The notes under the pieces were generated by a model that worked only from the letters and a program-made list of their open reading frames with translations, searched no databases and was not told where the DNA came from. From Strongylocentrotus droebachiensis (Eukaryota > Echinodermata > Echinoidea > Camarodonta > Strongylocentrotidae), in the NCBI GenBank assembly GCA_035222895.1, contig JAVYIG010000406.1, positions 497,001 to 561,000 on the forward strand: 64,000 nt of DNA, in the 5' to 3' direction. Position 1 is the stretch's first letter, and every line of letters starts with the position of its first letter. Positions 21,690 to 33,029 of this stretch are shown here, piece by piece. Position numbers and translations under genes: made by a program.

Positions 21690-22620
21690 TGTCGACTGTT
21701 TCGTCTATTTGTATTTTGACATATTTAAACTGATTTATTAAAAATTGTCTCTGTTTAATTATTTTATGAATTGATCTTCAATTGTGCGGGACCATTTGCA
21801 TGGTAGTCCAGAATCTGGCCTATTAAATTTGTATCTCCACCACACCAACGCGACCGCCCCCTCCTTATACTTGCTACCAGCCGAAGATGGCGTGATCATT
21901 AATTAAGGACCAGAGCCAACTTGGTTTCACTGGGTCACAACATTGCGTATATTCTTAATCCTTAATTAGCACAGAATTATAATTTTTATCAATTTTTCTC
22001 AAAAACAGAAGTGTTTTAGGGGCTAATTTTTTTAGTGCTTATAATACACCCACAGGGGCATCCAAATATGTCAAAATTGTAAAGATTCTCAATCCACCAA
22101 ATTTTCAAAATTTCCCAAAACTTTGTATTACCTTTAAATGGGTGTGAAGTTGAAAGGTATCTAGAGAGAGAAGTCAAAAGGAAATGATACTGTATGTGTC
22201 AGAGAGAGATTATTAAGATATTTATGTATGTGTGTTTGATGAAATGGGAGTGGAGTTATACAATTAGGGAGAGAGCGAATGATGATCGAGGGAGAGATTT
22301 TGGGGAAAAGGACTACTAGGCCTGTATAGCTAGCAATTCTCTAATTCTTTCCCATCAAAGAACTTGAGATCAACATGACAACTAGGCCTTTAGATTTATT
22401 TTCTTGGGCATAATAGGCTGCAAAAAAACAACCAAAACAGATAGAAATATCACATTGTGAGAGAGAGGTTCAGGGAAAAGCAACACATCCGTATGTGAGG
22501 ACAGTAAAAGAGATGACCAGGATGGGACCATCAACATGGCGGCGTGTTCACTCGAGCGTGAAGCCCAGTGCGTGAATTGGCTAGCCGTTGTGTGTGCATA
22601 GTGTATGCCCATGAGCCTTC
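21690..22620. other. Sequence splitting the LINE remnant; no gene
   Basis: No RT or endonuclease similarity. Contains GA-rich stretches (22165-22310). Probably an old insertion between the two LINE halves. Confidence 0.4.
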
Positions 22621-22626
22621 TCCTTC

Positions 22627-22999
22627 TTATAATTCTGTGTTAATTAGTAGTGACTTGCTGTATTGACGAGTTTCAACGTTGAGGGGGTGTGTCTGCAGTA
22701 GTGCAATGTATGCGTTAAGTAGAGAGTGTACTGATGGATCACTTGAATCCAGTCTGATGTAGTAGCCACATTCGTATTGATTAATATGGGCATTGAGGTC
22801 TCCCATGATAATAACTTCTCCTTTTTGCACTCCATATTTTGATATTTCTGTCGAGATTTTTTAATATCTCTTTATCTACTCCAGTTTTCATTGTGTATGA
22901 TGAATTGACAGGCGGTATGTATATTAAACATATATAAATATCATTTTTTAAGCTGAAACAGTTATGAGTGAGCTCCAGCCACATATATTTACTATACAA
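22627..22999 (-). mobile_element. LINE AP-endonuclease fragment
   Basis: Two overlapping minus-strand frames give IYICLIYIPPVNSSYT followed, after a frameshift, by KGEVIIMGDLNAHINQYECG. YIPP and GDLNAH are the hallmark segments of the APE-type endonuclease in non-LTR elements. It is in the right order and orientation to be the 5' part of the RT fragment at 20705-21330. Confidence 0.9.
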
Positions 23000-23506
23000 T
23001 AATGGTAGTTCCCTTTAAAAGTGCTTGTTTAACAAGGATTTCTTATCTCAATCTCAAAGGATCGTTTGACCATGGACCTATTACTGATGGACATTCAACG
23101 TGATTCTTTCTTTGATCCAATGATAGTCACCGTCTTCTGATTATGTGCATCTTAATGAGAACATTTAGCTGTTTTAACAATAACGACTGAGTAAGCATTT
23201 TCGGTCATTGACAAAGGAGCAGTTTCCCTCTCTTGGTTTTTTTTTTGTAAGAGTGTGTCTTAAATAAAAACATCCCCAATGGGGAGCAGCAAAGTTGAAA
23301 AGCAGGCAATTTTTGTGATATGAAATGTATTATTACTGATTTGCACACTTCATCTTTATAAGCCCTGTGCGATGTAACTCTGGAATATTATGAGAAAATT
23401 GGGGGAAATGGGATTTTAAATCACAACCAATCCAAATATAACCTCTATCTGGTAATATCAACATTTTGTTCAAATTAAATACAGTACACGGAACAACAAT
23501 TTCCGA

Positions 23507-24110
23507 TTATAAACCAGAACTGCACACCGATTTTCCATGCTTTAAGCGAGTTATTATCTTCTGTGCATGTAGATTAACATGTGTAAAATCACTATCTTGA
23601 TTCTGTCCCTGCTTTTTGGCGGTGACCATCATGAGATCAATCATTAAAGTGAAGAAACATGTACGGAATGTTATTGAGACGACATTGAAGGAGACAATCA
23701 CAATGAATTCGTTAAGAAAACGATGAATGTCCATCCGTAATAGGTCCATGGTTTGACCGACAGTTGGAATAACAATCGTATCCTTCATATGAGATGTTAT
23801 CATTGAAAGATAAATGCATCTCACTTAGAAATAAAAAAATATCTGTAATAAGTTTCAAACAAAACAAAGAGTCATCCAGTTGACATTGTCTTGTTCCGTT
23901 CATCCAATTGGTTTCGAAATTTGCTTCGATGCTTTTGTCATCGTGGGTCGGAAAGGGTACCAGGATATCCATCGTGGTAGGATCTACCAGGTTGAACACG
24001 ATTTCTTGTGTGCATTTTGCTGCTTTGAGTTGTGGTATCATTTTGGCACCCCCTGTACAGGTTTCGCCCAGCCAGCACCAGAATGTTGAGAATATCTACT
24101 AGCTTGTGAT
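23507..24110 (-). other. Two overlapping unidentified open frames
   Basis: A 105-codon frame (23507-23824) with a hydrophobic stretch (VIVSFNVVSITFRTCFFTLM) and a 109-codon frame (23712-24041) containing CTQEIVFNLVDPTTMDILVP and NWMNGTRQCQLDD. The second has fairly protein-like composition and could be an old exon. No splice sites or family could be fixed. Chance frames remain possible. Confidence 0.25.
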
Positions 24111-24304
24111 CCATCTTAGAAAGTTGTCATCTTAAATGGCACTCTCAATCTGAACTGCTCATTTGACTGTCCACCCTTTGAATGGACATTCTCTCGATCA
24201 TCTGGGCTCTGTTTCATAAAACTTGTAATCAATAACAATTACCACAGATCTATGACAAATCTGCTCACAGCCAATAAAATGCAAAGATTTCAGTAGCTTA
24301 TTAA

Positions 24305-24475
24305 ATTGACTTTTGACCTTTCACCAACTTAACCTAAAATTATATTCAATTAATCCCCTTTTGACGATATGTACTATTCCAATGTGTTAGGTTCAGGTAC
24401 CTTAAATTGTTCGTTAGATATTGCTCGAGCGAGGCTAAATTACACCTGTAATTTCAATCATATCACACCTGCAAG
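24305..24475. repeat. Dispersed repeat, empty-site copy
   Basis: About 90% similar to 26449-26544 plus 26900-26960. The join GGTACCTTAAATTGTTCGT at 24406-24423 is uninterrupted, whereas the second copy has a 347-base insertion at the TTAA. Confidence 0.85.
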
Positions 24476-25204
24476 AAATGCCGACTGTGCAGATATGTTT
24501 AAGGTCGCCATCCTCGTCGCCAAATTTAATGTTTGACCGTTTGTAGAGAACTCAAATAAACGAGAAAAAAAACATGTCCTGTGTATTGTTTCTTTATTCA
24601 GAGTGTTTGCGTGACGACATTGTACAAAGTTTAACGTTAGATCATGATAATGCCCTCAACGGTGAAATACCATATAGTTGAATATACACAAAGGCCTATG
24701 AGAAAGATCTGAATTTCCGAATTGTATTATAGTATAGATGATCTGTCCCGGATAAGAAAAAGACGATCTCGTATTTGTTTATTAAAAGTTTACTCTCATA
24801 TCATGATAGCAAATTTCATTTTACCACAACTATTTCCGTTAAGAGCGTATTTTTGTCAACGCTTAACTCTGTTTGGAGAACTCTAATTTGTTACTTTTTG
24901 ATTTATGCCAAGACTGTACTGTAGTTACAACATAATTTTCTCACAACCTGCGACAGGAGTCTCGAGTTGACAAATATGGGCTCTATGTATATTCATATAC
25001 GTAATCTCTATAACTGTTTCTCTAAAATCTTTATTTAATATGCATTTATGTGGCACTCTTTCGTCAATCAATCCTTACAATACAAACGAGCGAAGAATTA
25101 AAACACATTTTGTTTATTTTCATATACATGTAATCTCAAATGGATATTATTTAGAGTTTTTGCTTATCAGATCTCTAAAAAAAAGGATAACATTAATCTT
25201 TATT

Positions 25205-25310
25205 ATGTATCTCTCTCTTTCTCTCACACTCTATCTCTCTCTCTTTCTTCTCTCCCCCTCCTCCCCCCTCTCTCTCTCACACACACATACACACACACAC
25301 ACACGCACAC
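25205..25310. repeat. (CT)n then (CA)n microsatellite
   Basis: CT-rich stretch 25210-25280 followed by an ACAC tract to 25310. Confidence 0.9.
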
Positions 25311-25316
25311 GCGCAT

Positions 25317-25662
25317 TCTCACATCAGGGCCTTTGTGGGGCACCTGATTGTGGGGTATTTCTGTGCGTTCCAGATATACCTTGTGGTCCCCTACTAGTGG
25401 GGTATGTACAACCTGGCGATAACAACCCGGCGGTGTGCTTACGATGTTACCATAAAAAAGTGTGCAAGTTTTAGCACACGCTCACAAAATGTCATTTATG
25501 GGGTACCACTTCTAATGCCCCGCAGGGCATAGGACACCGAATATACAGTCATTTGAAAGACTTTACTCTGTGGGGTCCTGAAAAAATACCCCACAAAGTA
25601 AAAATGCCTCACAAGGGGTATGTGAAGCGCACATAAAACCCCACAAGAATGCTGAGGTGAGA
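25317..25662. mobile_element. Foldback-like element rich in TGTGGGGT/CCCCACA
   Basis: TCTCACATCAG (25317-25327) pairs with CTGAGGTGAGA (25652-25662). Inside, TGTGGGGT-type and CCCCACA-type words occur more than eight times in both orientations. It is flanked on both sides by CA microsatellite, as if inserted into a CA tract. No ORF supported. Confidence 0.5.
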
Positions 25663-25663
25663 G

Positions 25664-25865
<202 letters not shown>

Positions 25866-26039
25866 CACCCTTCTCGTCTCTCTTACAAGTGAACCTAAAT
25901 TTATTTCCTCCAAATTTGTTTGCCTGATCGAAAATACAAATGTTGATGCCTACTCTTGACACGTTTGATGTTCATTTATATAAAACGTTTCTTGAAATTA
26001 ATCATCAAGAACTGTATAATTATGAAATATATGTTCATG

Positions 26040-27400
26040 TGACTTGACCTTTGACCTTTACATAGTTATGAGAAGTTAAATTAAATCCATAGCTTTTGAT
26101 CCTTCATCGTAGTATAACTCATATTGGGTTCTAGGTCAATTAACCTCGAAAAAACTCTACTTTTATTAAACCAACTTATTATCAGGGTAGACTTTACCTA
26201 ACATGAAAGAAGGGGGGGGGGGGGTAATTTTCGGGGAGGGGGTAATCGTCCTTGGGGGTAAATGTCAACGTGGGTAATTGTCCTAGTTGGTAGTTTTCCG
26301 GGAGGTAATTATCCTCGAGGGGGGAGGGGGGGGGAATAATTTTCCGGGGGGAGATTGTCCGTGGGGGTAATTGTCCTGATACGCCCGTATTCTGGTATTT
26401 CGAGCATCTTTTTAATAAAAATGACTACAAATCTAAGATTGTAAGGTAAATTGACTTTTGACCTTTCACCTACTTAACCTAAAATTATATTCAATTGATC
26501 CCCTTATGACGATATGTACTATTCCAATGTTAGGTTCAGGTACCTTAACCCTAATAAGGCCGGGGGGCCATCATGCCCCCCCCCCCCTCCACGATTTTTC
26601 TGATTGTTCGGGAACGCATATCGATGGCGCCCCGCCGCTTGCTGACTTTTTTTTTTCGAGTCTTTTTTTGTTGAAAATCAGACCTACGGTTACAAGGTCA
26701 CGTGACCTTTTGTGATTGCATGTCAACCCTAAAAACGCTAATTTTCTTGATTTGTGTACAAAACATATGAAAAAGTCATTTTTCCTAAAGATAGATCAAA
26801 CATGGGTTATTGGGTCTTGTTTAAAGTTTAGGTGGTTGTTTTGGGGGTCAAAATAGTTGAATGCCCCCCCCCGGCCGTACTAAGAACTCAAATAGTTAAA
26901 TTGTTCGTGAGATATTGCTCGAACGAGGCTAAACATGTAATTTCAATCATATTACATCTGTTACCTATGACCTTTGACCTACATCACCAAAAATCGATCT
27001 AGTTGATCTCCCTCCGGGAATACATGCCAGTTGCAAGGTTGATCGAGGTCCATACCTTTCACGGTTCCTGAAAATACTGTGATAACGAGACTAGAAACCT
27101 CTAATTTCTCAAAATGTGACCTCTGTGACCTTTGAACTTTGACCTGCAATACCCTAAAATGGAATCAGTTCATCTTCCTATGGTGATGTAAACTGTTACC
27201 AAGCTCGAACTTGAAGCCTCATATGGTTCTTGAAATATCGCGATAATTGAAATTGGGAAAAAAGGACGGACATACCCCCATAAATAGACGGTCGGTCGGA
27301 CGGACTGACGGACGAGCGTGTGGGTAACAAACGGACACACGGACAGATTAACTAAAAACGTATTGCCTCCAGACGTCACTACGTTTGGGAGGCATAAAAA
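26040..27400. repeat. Dispersed repeat array with TGACCTTTGACCT motifs
   Basis: TTGACCTTTGACCTTT at 26044, TTGACTTTTGACCTTTCACC at 26451, ATGACCTTTGACCTAC at 26968 and TGACCTTTGAACTTTGACCT at 27128. It is followed by a GGACGGAC-type tract (27265-27345) and a TGCCTCC...GGAGGCA inverted end (27363-27395). This organisation is common in marine invertebrate repeats. The G-rich segment 26210-26385 (GTAATTGTCCTxGG units) lies in it. Confidence 0.65.
26545..26899. mobile_element. piggyBac-like MITE flanked by TTAA
   Basis: The element is 26549-26895, flanked by TTAA at 26545-26548 and 26896-26899. Imperfect inverted ends: CCTAATAAGGCCGGGG on the left, and on the right CCCCGGCCGTACTAAG, set in about 12 bases from the TTAA. 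The uninterrupted paralogous site at 24412-24415 shows a single TTAA, so insertion duplicated it. TTAA specificity and a CCC start suggest the piggyBac superfamily. Confidence 0.75.
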
Positions 27401-28184
27401 GACCCGCAACATGCGTTTGTGAACATACAGTACAACGAAATCACATACTGAGATAGACCGCCGTGTGATGCGTTATAGCGCCACCTCGTGTTGGATTCCG
27501 TATAGTCACATAATCGCGATCTGCTTCCGCAAGGGATGACGTGACATGCAGTCGTCACCCCTATGATAAAACAACATTGAATCAATGAATTGTTCTAAAT
27601 TTAGTCATATATCAAAGATTATAGTCTAAAATAGATAAAAAAGATGAATTTTGGGTATCGTCACGGGAAAAAAATCTTTAAAATGTGGACCTTAAATATA
27701 TGCTTATTTTTGTGATGCTCCATTTAATGTTATTCGTTGCCTTGCTCAAGAATACTCACATATCTCTTCTAAAAGTTTTATTTCCGTTAAATTCACTCGT
27801 CTATATATATTTTATGACTTGGTAATGAAACTGTGATAGAATGTGAGTAAAGTGGCATACTAATGCAAAGTATGACTTATCGAATATCACTCTGGCGCCC
27901 TCTCGTGTTCAAATTTTGCAAAGACTCGTTGTTCTGTTCCCTCAGTTGCACATAGAGTGCGCTATTTTAGCTGTGTCTGTTCCATAGGAGAATATGTGTA
28001 TAAAGGGATAATAGTTACGGTTAACGTATGATAGCGTTGGGGAAGGGGGGGGGGGGGGGTGTTGAGATGAGAGATTCAAAAAAAGGTTAGAACTTATGAA
28101 TGAGGCTACGGATATAGGAATTAAAGGAACTACAAATGCATGCAAATAATACACACACATGCAAACAACAAATACACACGTATC
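27400..28184. other. No gene seen
   Basis: Mixed sequence with a G run at 28045-28058. No supported exon. Confidence 0.35.
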
Positions 28185-28421
28185 CTATTTTTTTCTCTTC
28201 GGTTCATTCTGTTTTGTGCTGAATGTTTCTGGATATTGAATCTCTTCTGGTTTCTCCTTCCTTTTGCGATGTACTTCATCTGTTGTTCCACCACATCCAG
28301 TGTTATGAGTATTACTTCCATTTGATAAAGGAATACTGGTCCTAAATTCACCTTTCCTCGTTGTATTCATCTCTATATATGCTTCCCATCTGCAATCAAT
28401 TTCCTTATAAACTAAATCCTC
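28185..28421 (-). CDS. Possible last exon with tyrosine motifs (cytoplasmic-tail-like)
   Basis: A minus-strand frame open from about 28421 to TAG/TAA at 28185 reads EDLVYKEIDCRWEAYIEMNT and ends with a Lys-rich TKQNEPKRKK. It is hydrophilic and protein-like. LVYKEI fits the ITIM pattern (I/V/L)xYxx(I/V/L) and YIEM fits the SH2-type YxxM motif, as in receptor tails. The 5' boundary is uncertain: a stop lies just upstream, and a weak acceptor TTGATTGCAG would shorten it. No membrane exon was found. It may be a chance frame. Confidence 0.28.
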   Translation of the reverse strand, partial: EDLVYKEIDCRWEAYIEMNTTRKGEFRTSIPLSNGSNTHNTGCGGTTDEVHRKRKEKPEEIQYPETFSTKQNEPKRKK

Positions 28422-28439
28422 CTACCCGTATCTTCGAGC

Positions 28440-30595
28440 ATCAGTGAATATGCCTAACCTATTGAATATTCATTTGCTGTTCCATATTCATGAGGCATGC
28501 TGAGCGCGCGTATAAATTATGCAAATCAGACTGTGACTCATTCCCCTTAAGTATCCAACCAAAAGTCTTGTTTCATCAGGCGTGATATGATTTGTTACCA
28601 GCCAATAGGAATCTTCGTGTCTTTCCACCCATACGCGTTGGTTCAGGGGTCACGATTGTTTACAAATTTTAGCACAGGACGTCATGTCATTGCTGTACAG
28701 ATTTTCCAATTCAAAACATTATTTAGTCCTGTTTATAAAGTGTTTCTATTTAATAGATGTATTTCTGTATAACCACAAGTCTAAAATTTGTCCTGTGATC
28801 ACATAATTTATCATCATCCGACCCAGTTTGCTCTCGACATCTCTCTCCCTCTCTCTCTCTCATTCTTTCTCTCTCTCTTTCTTTCACTCTCTTACTTTCT
28901 CTCTCCTCTCTCTCTCTCACTCTCTCCCTCTCTCTAATCCTATATTGTCTACCTGTCAATCCATCTGAAGCTGTTATGCTTTTTCTCTCTGATTCGTTGA
29001 ATCTAACTCTCGTCCTCTCTATCTTAATCGCATATATTGTTTTCTCTTTCTCCCCTCTCCCCTGCCTTTTTTCTTTTCATTTTCTCTCTTTAACAAGATC
29101 CAATCCTAACATTTCCCTTCTTCATTTTTCTCTCTCCTTCCGTTCCTTCGTTCGTTCCTTTCTTTCTTTCTTATACAGATGTATTTTTTTTCTCCCGTTC
29201 TCTCTCCGTGCACTTTAACTACCATGCTTCACTTACACTGTATCGAAATCTAATCGCACATATTATATATGAGAAAGACTATGTAATCATGTTTTTTTTA
29301 TCGCATTGAATTAATTTGCTACTAAAGTATTTTATTCCCCCAATCAGGAGATGTAAACAATTATTCGACTGGAAAATGCCACAATTTACTAAATTAAATA
29401 TGCAACGTTATAACATTATACATATACAATGATATCATATTAAATCAATCAATGACTGAAATAGAATACATATGAAAGTACTTCTCCTTAGAAAAAACAA
29501 TTCACATACTAGCGCCTAAATCCATTGTCGGCTTGATAGTATGCAAGAACAATGTATCACATACAGACCAAGTGAGTTAAAATAACAAAATTACTTAATT
29601 ATGCTAGTATTTGCCAGTTTATGGAAATAGAAACAAATGAAAGAACCATTATGATCAATTTACTCAGACACCAAAAGAAAAGAGTGCAGATTGACATTGT
29701 ATAAAAAGTAAGAGAAATAAATCTGTATATAATCTTAGAATAAGATTATTCAAAAAGTCAGAATTTTTAGATTTTTAAATTCAATGTTTCTTTACCATAT
29801 TCCCAGTTAGAAGGGGGGGGGGGTCGATGAGTCATTAAATGTTCTTAGCTTATATCAAGCAACGAATTTCTAAGTATTATTTAACTACCTTGAACACGAA
29901 GTACTGATGTATATATGAGGTTAAATCCCCACAATTTACAATGAATATTTATTCAGATCCATATCTTGCTTATCTGGAATGTTTTTCATTTTTATTTATC
30001 TGTTCATCAACTCTCCTTCTCGTTTAGAATGGTAAACTCCAGATCAAACATAACGAAAATGGAATAAGATCGATACTCGTAACTAGTAAACATAATTGTA
30101 ACAGTAAATTTAGCACTAAAACAATATGATTATCCAGCGATTCAGAGTACATTAATCCACGTGACTTGGTGGATAATGATCTGTTACTGAAAACATTATT
30201 ATCAAATGGGTTCAAACAAGTCAAATTTTAAAGTGGGCGGTTTGGGTTGACGCTGGGTGTCATGAACACACGGGGGGTGTTTGCAATCTAAATCGTTTGC
30301 AGTCTGCAAGCTTGTCGTCGCACTCAGGTTTATTCACAGCCATTAGATAACTTGGCTGGACGTGTTTATATCTAGTCCTTTCTTTTCAATCTAAGCTGAC
30401 GGCTCTGCCAATTTCATCATGAATTTGAATAGCTGACAGAAGTAACAGACTTGTGTTGTTTCTCGTTAACTCTATTTTGTCACACAACTGTTCATCCAAA
30501 CTTAACCACTGCCATCGATTGTACTTGACAGTTTTATATAGCTGTCAATATGCCTTCATTTACATCTGTACCCTTTTCACGAGTAATGCTCATCG
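28440..30595. other. CT-rich tracts; otherwise no gene
   Basis: (CT)n-rich segments at 28838-28935 and 28980-29170. The rest is AT-rich with a G run at 29812-29823. No exon supported. Confidence 0.4.
28500..28560 (-). promoter_or_regulatory. Octamer and AP-1 sites upstream of the 28.2-28.4 kb frame
   Basis: On the minus strand a TGAGTCA (AP-1 consensus), ATTTGCAT (octamer) and an ATAATTTATA sequence lie in order within about 45 bases, about 100 bases upstream of the open frame. Only suggestive. Confidence 0.25.
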
Positions 30596-30601
30596 TTTAT
30601 T
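30596..30601 (-). terminator. Candidate polyadenylation signal of ubiquitin-like gene A
   Basis: AATAAA on the minus strand about 120 bases after the stop at 30722. Confidence 0.45.
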
Positions 30602-30721
30602 CTTACTTATCCTGCATATCTGTCTTCTGCCACGTACATGACATAATCTCTGCCTGTCAACATATCTTAACATCTTACAAATTACGTCATGATAATAATC
30701 TTCTTATTAAAGTCACCATGT

Positions 30722-32032
30722 TTAGCCTCCGCGAAGACGTGCATTGACGTTGACGGTGTAGTCATTTCGTATACCCGCTTCGCGAACCGTGCTTGAGCCC
30801 GACACCGGCTTGCTGGTACAAGTTGAGTAGCACTGACTGGGATTCATGCTACATATTTCGGCAGAGCTCCTGTGTAGCTTATCGAGCGTCCAGTTTAAGT
30901 TTGCAGGCATAGAAACAGTGTTACCATTGCCTGGATTCACGAAAATGTTGATGTCGTCCTGAAAATGTGATACAGGAAATGACTTCATTAGTTTATTTGA
31001 GCTGTAATTGTGGATATAATATGACAGGAATAATATCATAAAATAAGGTAAGACACATTTTCCTTCCATTCTGTTCAACTCATTTATTCTGAGACTTTCC
31101 AATAGGTGTTTCGATGGATATTCGCACAAAGTCTACTGAGGAGTGTTTTAAACTTTATATTTGCATGAAATGGTGTTGATATATCTATATCCTCATAGGG
31201 AGTGGTGGTACATATCTAGCACTTGGAATTAAACATAAATTCCATTCATCACTTCATTGTTTCTCTATAGTATAATACTGGAAATGAATTATATTTTCTA
31301 CTAGGCGTATATAAACTATATAATATGGTTTTTCTAAACCTTAACACACAACTGTTTTATTAGTGTACAGATTAGTCCAGAAAAACATTCACATTTTGTG
31401 TATCTATTCTGAAAACTACATACTCATATCTATGTGGCATTTCAAAGCCATACCAACGTACCTCATGATGTCTTGATGGTTCATTTTTTCTTCCCCCGGG
31501 TGTGGGGGCTCCGCTGTCCCCACTGTCCCCACTGTCCCCACTGTCCCCGTTGTCCCCGCTGTCTCCGCTGTCCCGACGTTCATTCGTCTAAGAACAGAAA
31601 AGAAAGAACAAAGCACAATATCATATTATTTTCAATTATTTTCTTGCTTACTCGGTTGGTTTTGGTCAGGGAATAACATGCTAACAGAAAGCCTTGGGGG
31701 AAAGGTTGTACGACAACGCCCTGGCGACAGTTACTTCATCGCTTTTAATAGTACCGTTCTAACCGAGTGCATAACTTCAACTGTGGACCAAATACCATTG
31801 ACACATACCCCTAATCCAAACCCAATTGCATCACTAATCCAAAACTTATATCTTTGACGAAATGAAATACTTCCACAGCGTTTTAAACCTGTAAAAAGGA
31901 CAGTATTATATAAGTTAAACTTACTTTATGTTGGGATGGCTCGTTGCCTCTGTTGCTGTATGTATTCTCATCGCCATTTCCTTCATCATACCATCTCTGG
32001 CCTTCGTTGCCGGTGTTTCCGTATGTATCCAT
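30722..32032 (-). CDS. Gene A: ubiquitin-like protein ending RLRGG, with PG-NE-RH leader exon
   Basis: Three exons, all phase 0: 32032-31925 (36 codons, ATG to a GTAAGT donor), 31587-31462 (42 codons, acceptor TGTTCTTAG, donor GTACGT) and 30958-30722 (78 codons plus TAA, acceptor CATTTTCAG). The 156-residue product has a Gly/Asn-rich start, a (DSG)n tract, the shared leader APTPGGRKNEPSRHHE, and a C-terminal ubiquitin fold. In the last, INIFVNPGNGNTV matches ubiquitin strands 1-2 and STVREAGIRNDYTVNVNARL aligns with [20 protein letters not shown]. It stops exactly after the diglycine, so no processing would be needed for conjugation. Divergence in the middle is strong and the Lys residues used for chains are mostly absent. 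Paralogue of gene C; single-copy exon 1. Confidence 0.82.
31510..31572 (-). repeat. Coding 9-bp minisatellite (Asp-Ser-Gly)n in gene A
   Basis: Seven GACAGYGGR-type repeats in frame encode DSGDSGDNGDSGDSGDSGDSG in gene A exon 2. Gene C lacks the expansion at this place. Length variation between alleles is likely. Confidence 0.85.
31690..31880. repeat. Dispersed repeat in the first intron of gene A
   Basis: Related to 9365-9548: GCGACA, CAACTGTGGACCA, CCCCTAATCCAAACCCAA and CTTTGACGAAATGAAAT occur in the same order. Confidence 0.55.
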
Positions 32033-32215
32033 GTTTCCTCTTGTCTCAATCTACTCTGATACTAAGTGCCTTTTTTTAGGTCAGGATAATCGCGATTTTG
32101 ATAACTTTTTTGAGCTCCACTAATATGATCTGTAGCCCAGGAACCTTCTTAATGAGGGAGGAGATTCGTCTATAGGTGCGATATTTAGAATGATTTGGCG
32201 ACGTCGTCGCTCGGT

Positions 32216-32261
32216 CTTTTATAGAGCGGGAATGCGGTCATTTTTTGACGCGGGGAATCCC
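32216..32261 (-). promoter_or_regulatory. Gene A promoter: kappaB site plus TATA box
   Basis: On the minus strand GGGATTCCCC (32261-32252) is a perfect match to the NF-kappaB consensus GGGRNWYYCC. It stands 28 bases upstream of TATAAAAG (32223-32216). Transcription would start near 32190, giving a leader of about 155 bases before the ATG at 32032. A kappaB site this close to a TATA box is typical of inducible genes. Function is inferred from sequence only. Confidence 0.65.
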
Positions 32262-32606
32262 ACGATGTTTTGGTCTAGAATAATCTTTGCTGTAATATCG
32301 CTATTTTTGAAAGAAAGGGAATTTTACTCAGATAGGGCCTGGTATATTATTTAAATATTTATGGCTGTCTCATTGCTGAGTATAGACTTTTATCAGACTT
32401 TCTTTATGTTTCGTCATGTTTCATGACATGATCTTTTGGCAGCGTTTTCTTATAGATCATACAAATCCCTCCAAATAGTTTTAATCTCTAGAACCATGAT
32501 TACCATCGCATTGTTAATTGTGATTTCATACATCATTTCTGTTTCTACGTATTAGAAGTATATGTAATTATTTACTAGGTGTGAGCGACAGGGTGCCCAA
32601 AGAGCA

Positions 32607-33021
32607 TTACATACTGATAACACCGGTGAAGTAGAGGAAAGCGATGACCATCGCAACAAATCCAAAGAAATAGATGATGCCGCAAACACCAGGGAGAGAT
32701 GTAATCTGTCAAACAGAATATTATTTTAAAATATGATTAAAATGAAGAACCTTGAAGCATAAAAATATGTCACATATTTTAAGCATATGGCTTCAACAGT
32801 CGATAAACTTATAGGGTTTAAATTTAAAACTATATTCGGTCATTCAGTCAAATGAACATTAAACATTTTTGCCTTTAGACCTAGCCCCTGGAACAGCATT
32901 TCCCCTTCTACGATTGACCATATTTCAGATATAAAATTCACTTAAAAATTATTCAGTTGCTACTTACACGATGCCGGCAACTTTCGTTGATAGTTGGCCC
33001 GGGAGTCGGTCTAGGATTCAT
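32607..33021 (-). CDS. Gene B: 50-residue membrane microprotein with PG-NE-RH leader
   Basis: Exon 1 33021-32968 encodes MNPRPTPGPTINESCRHR and ends at a GTAAGT donor in phase 0. Exon 2 32705-32607 (acceptor CTGTTTGACAG) encodes a 32-residue segment with one hydrophobic helix, GVCGIIYFFGFVAMVIAFLY, followed by FTGVISM and TAA. The result is a short Pro-rich head and a C-terminal membrane helix with a Cys at its start, resembling tail-anchored microproteins. It shares the YxTGV ending with gene E. It lies 0.6 kb upstream of gene A on the same strand. I know no named homologue. Confidence 0.68.
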
Positions 33022-33029
33022 GGTGATTT

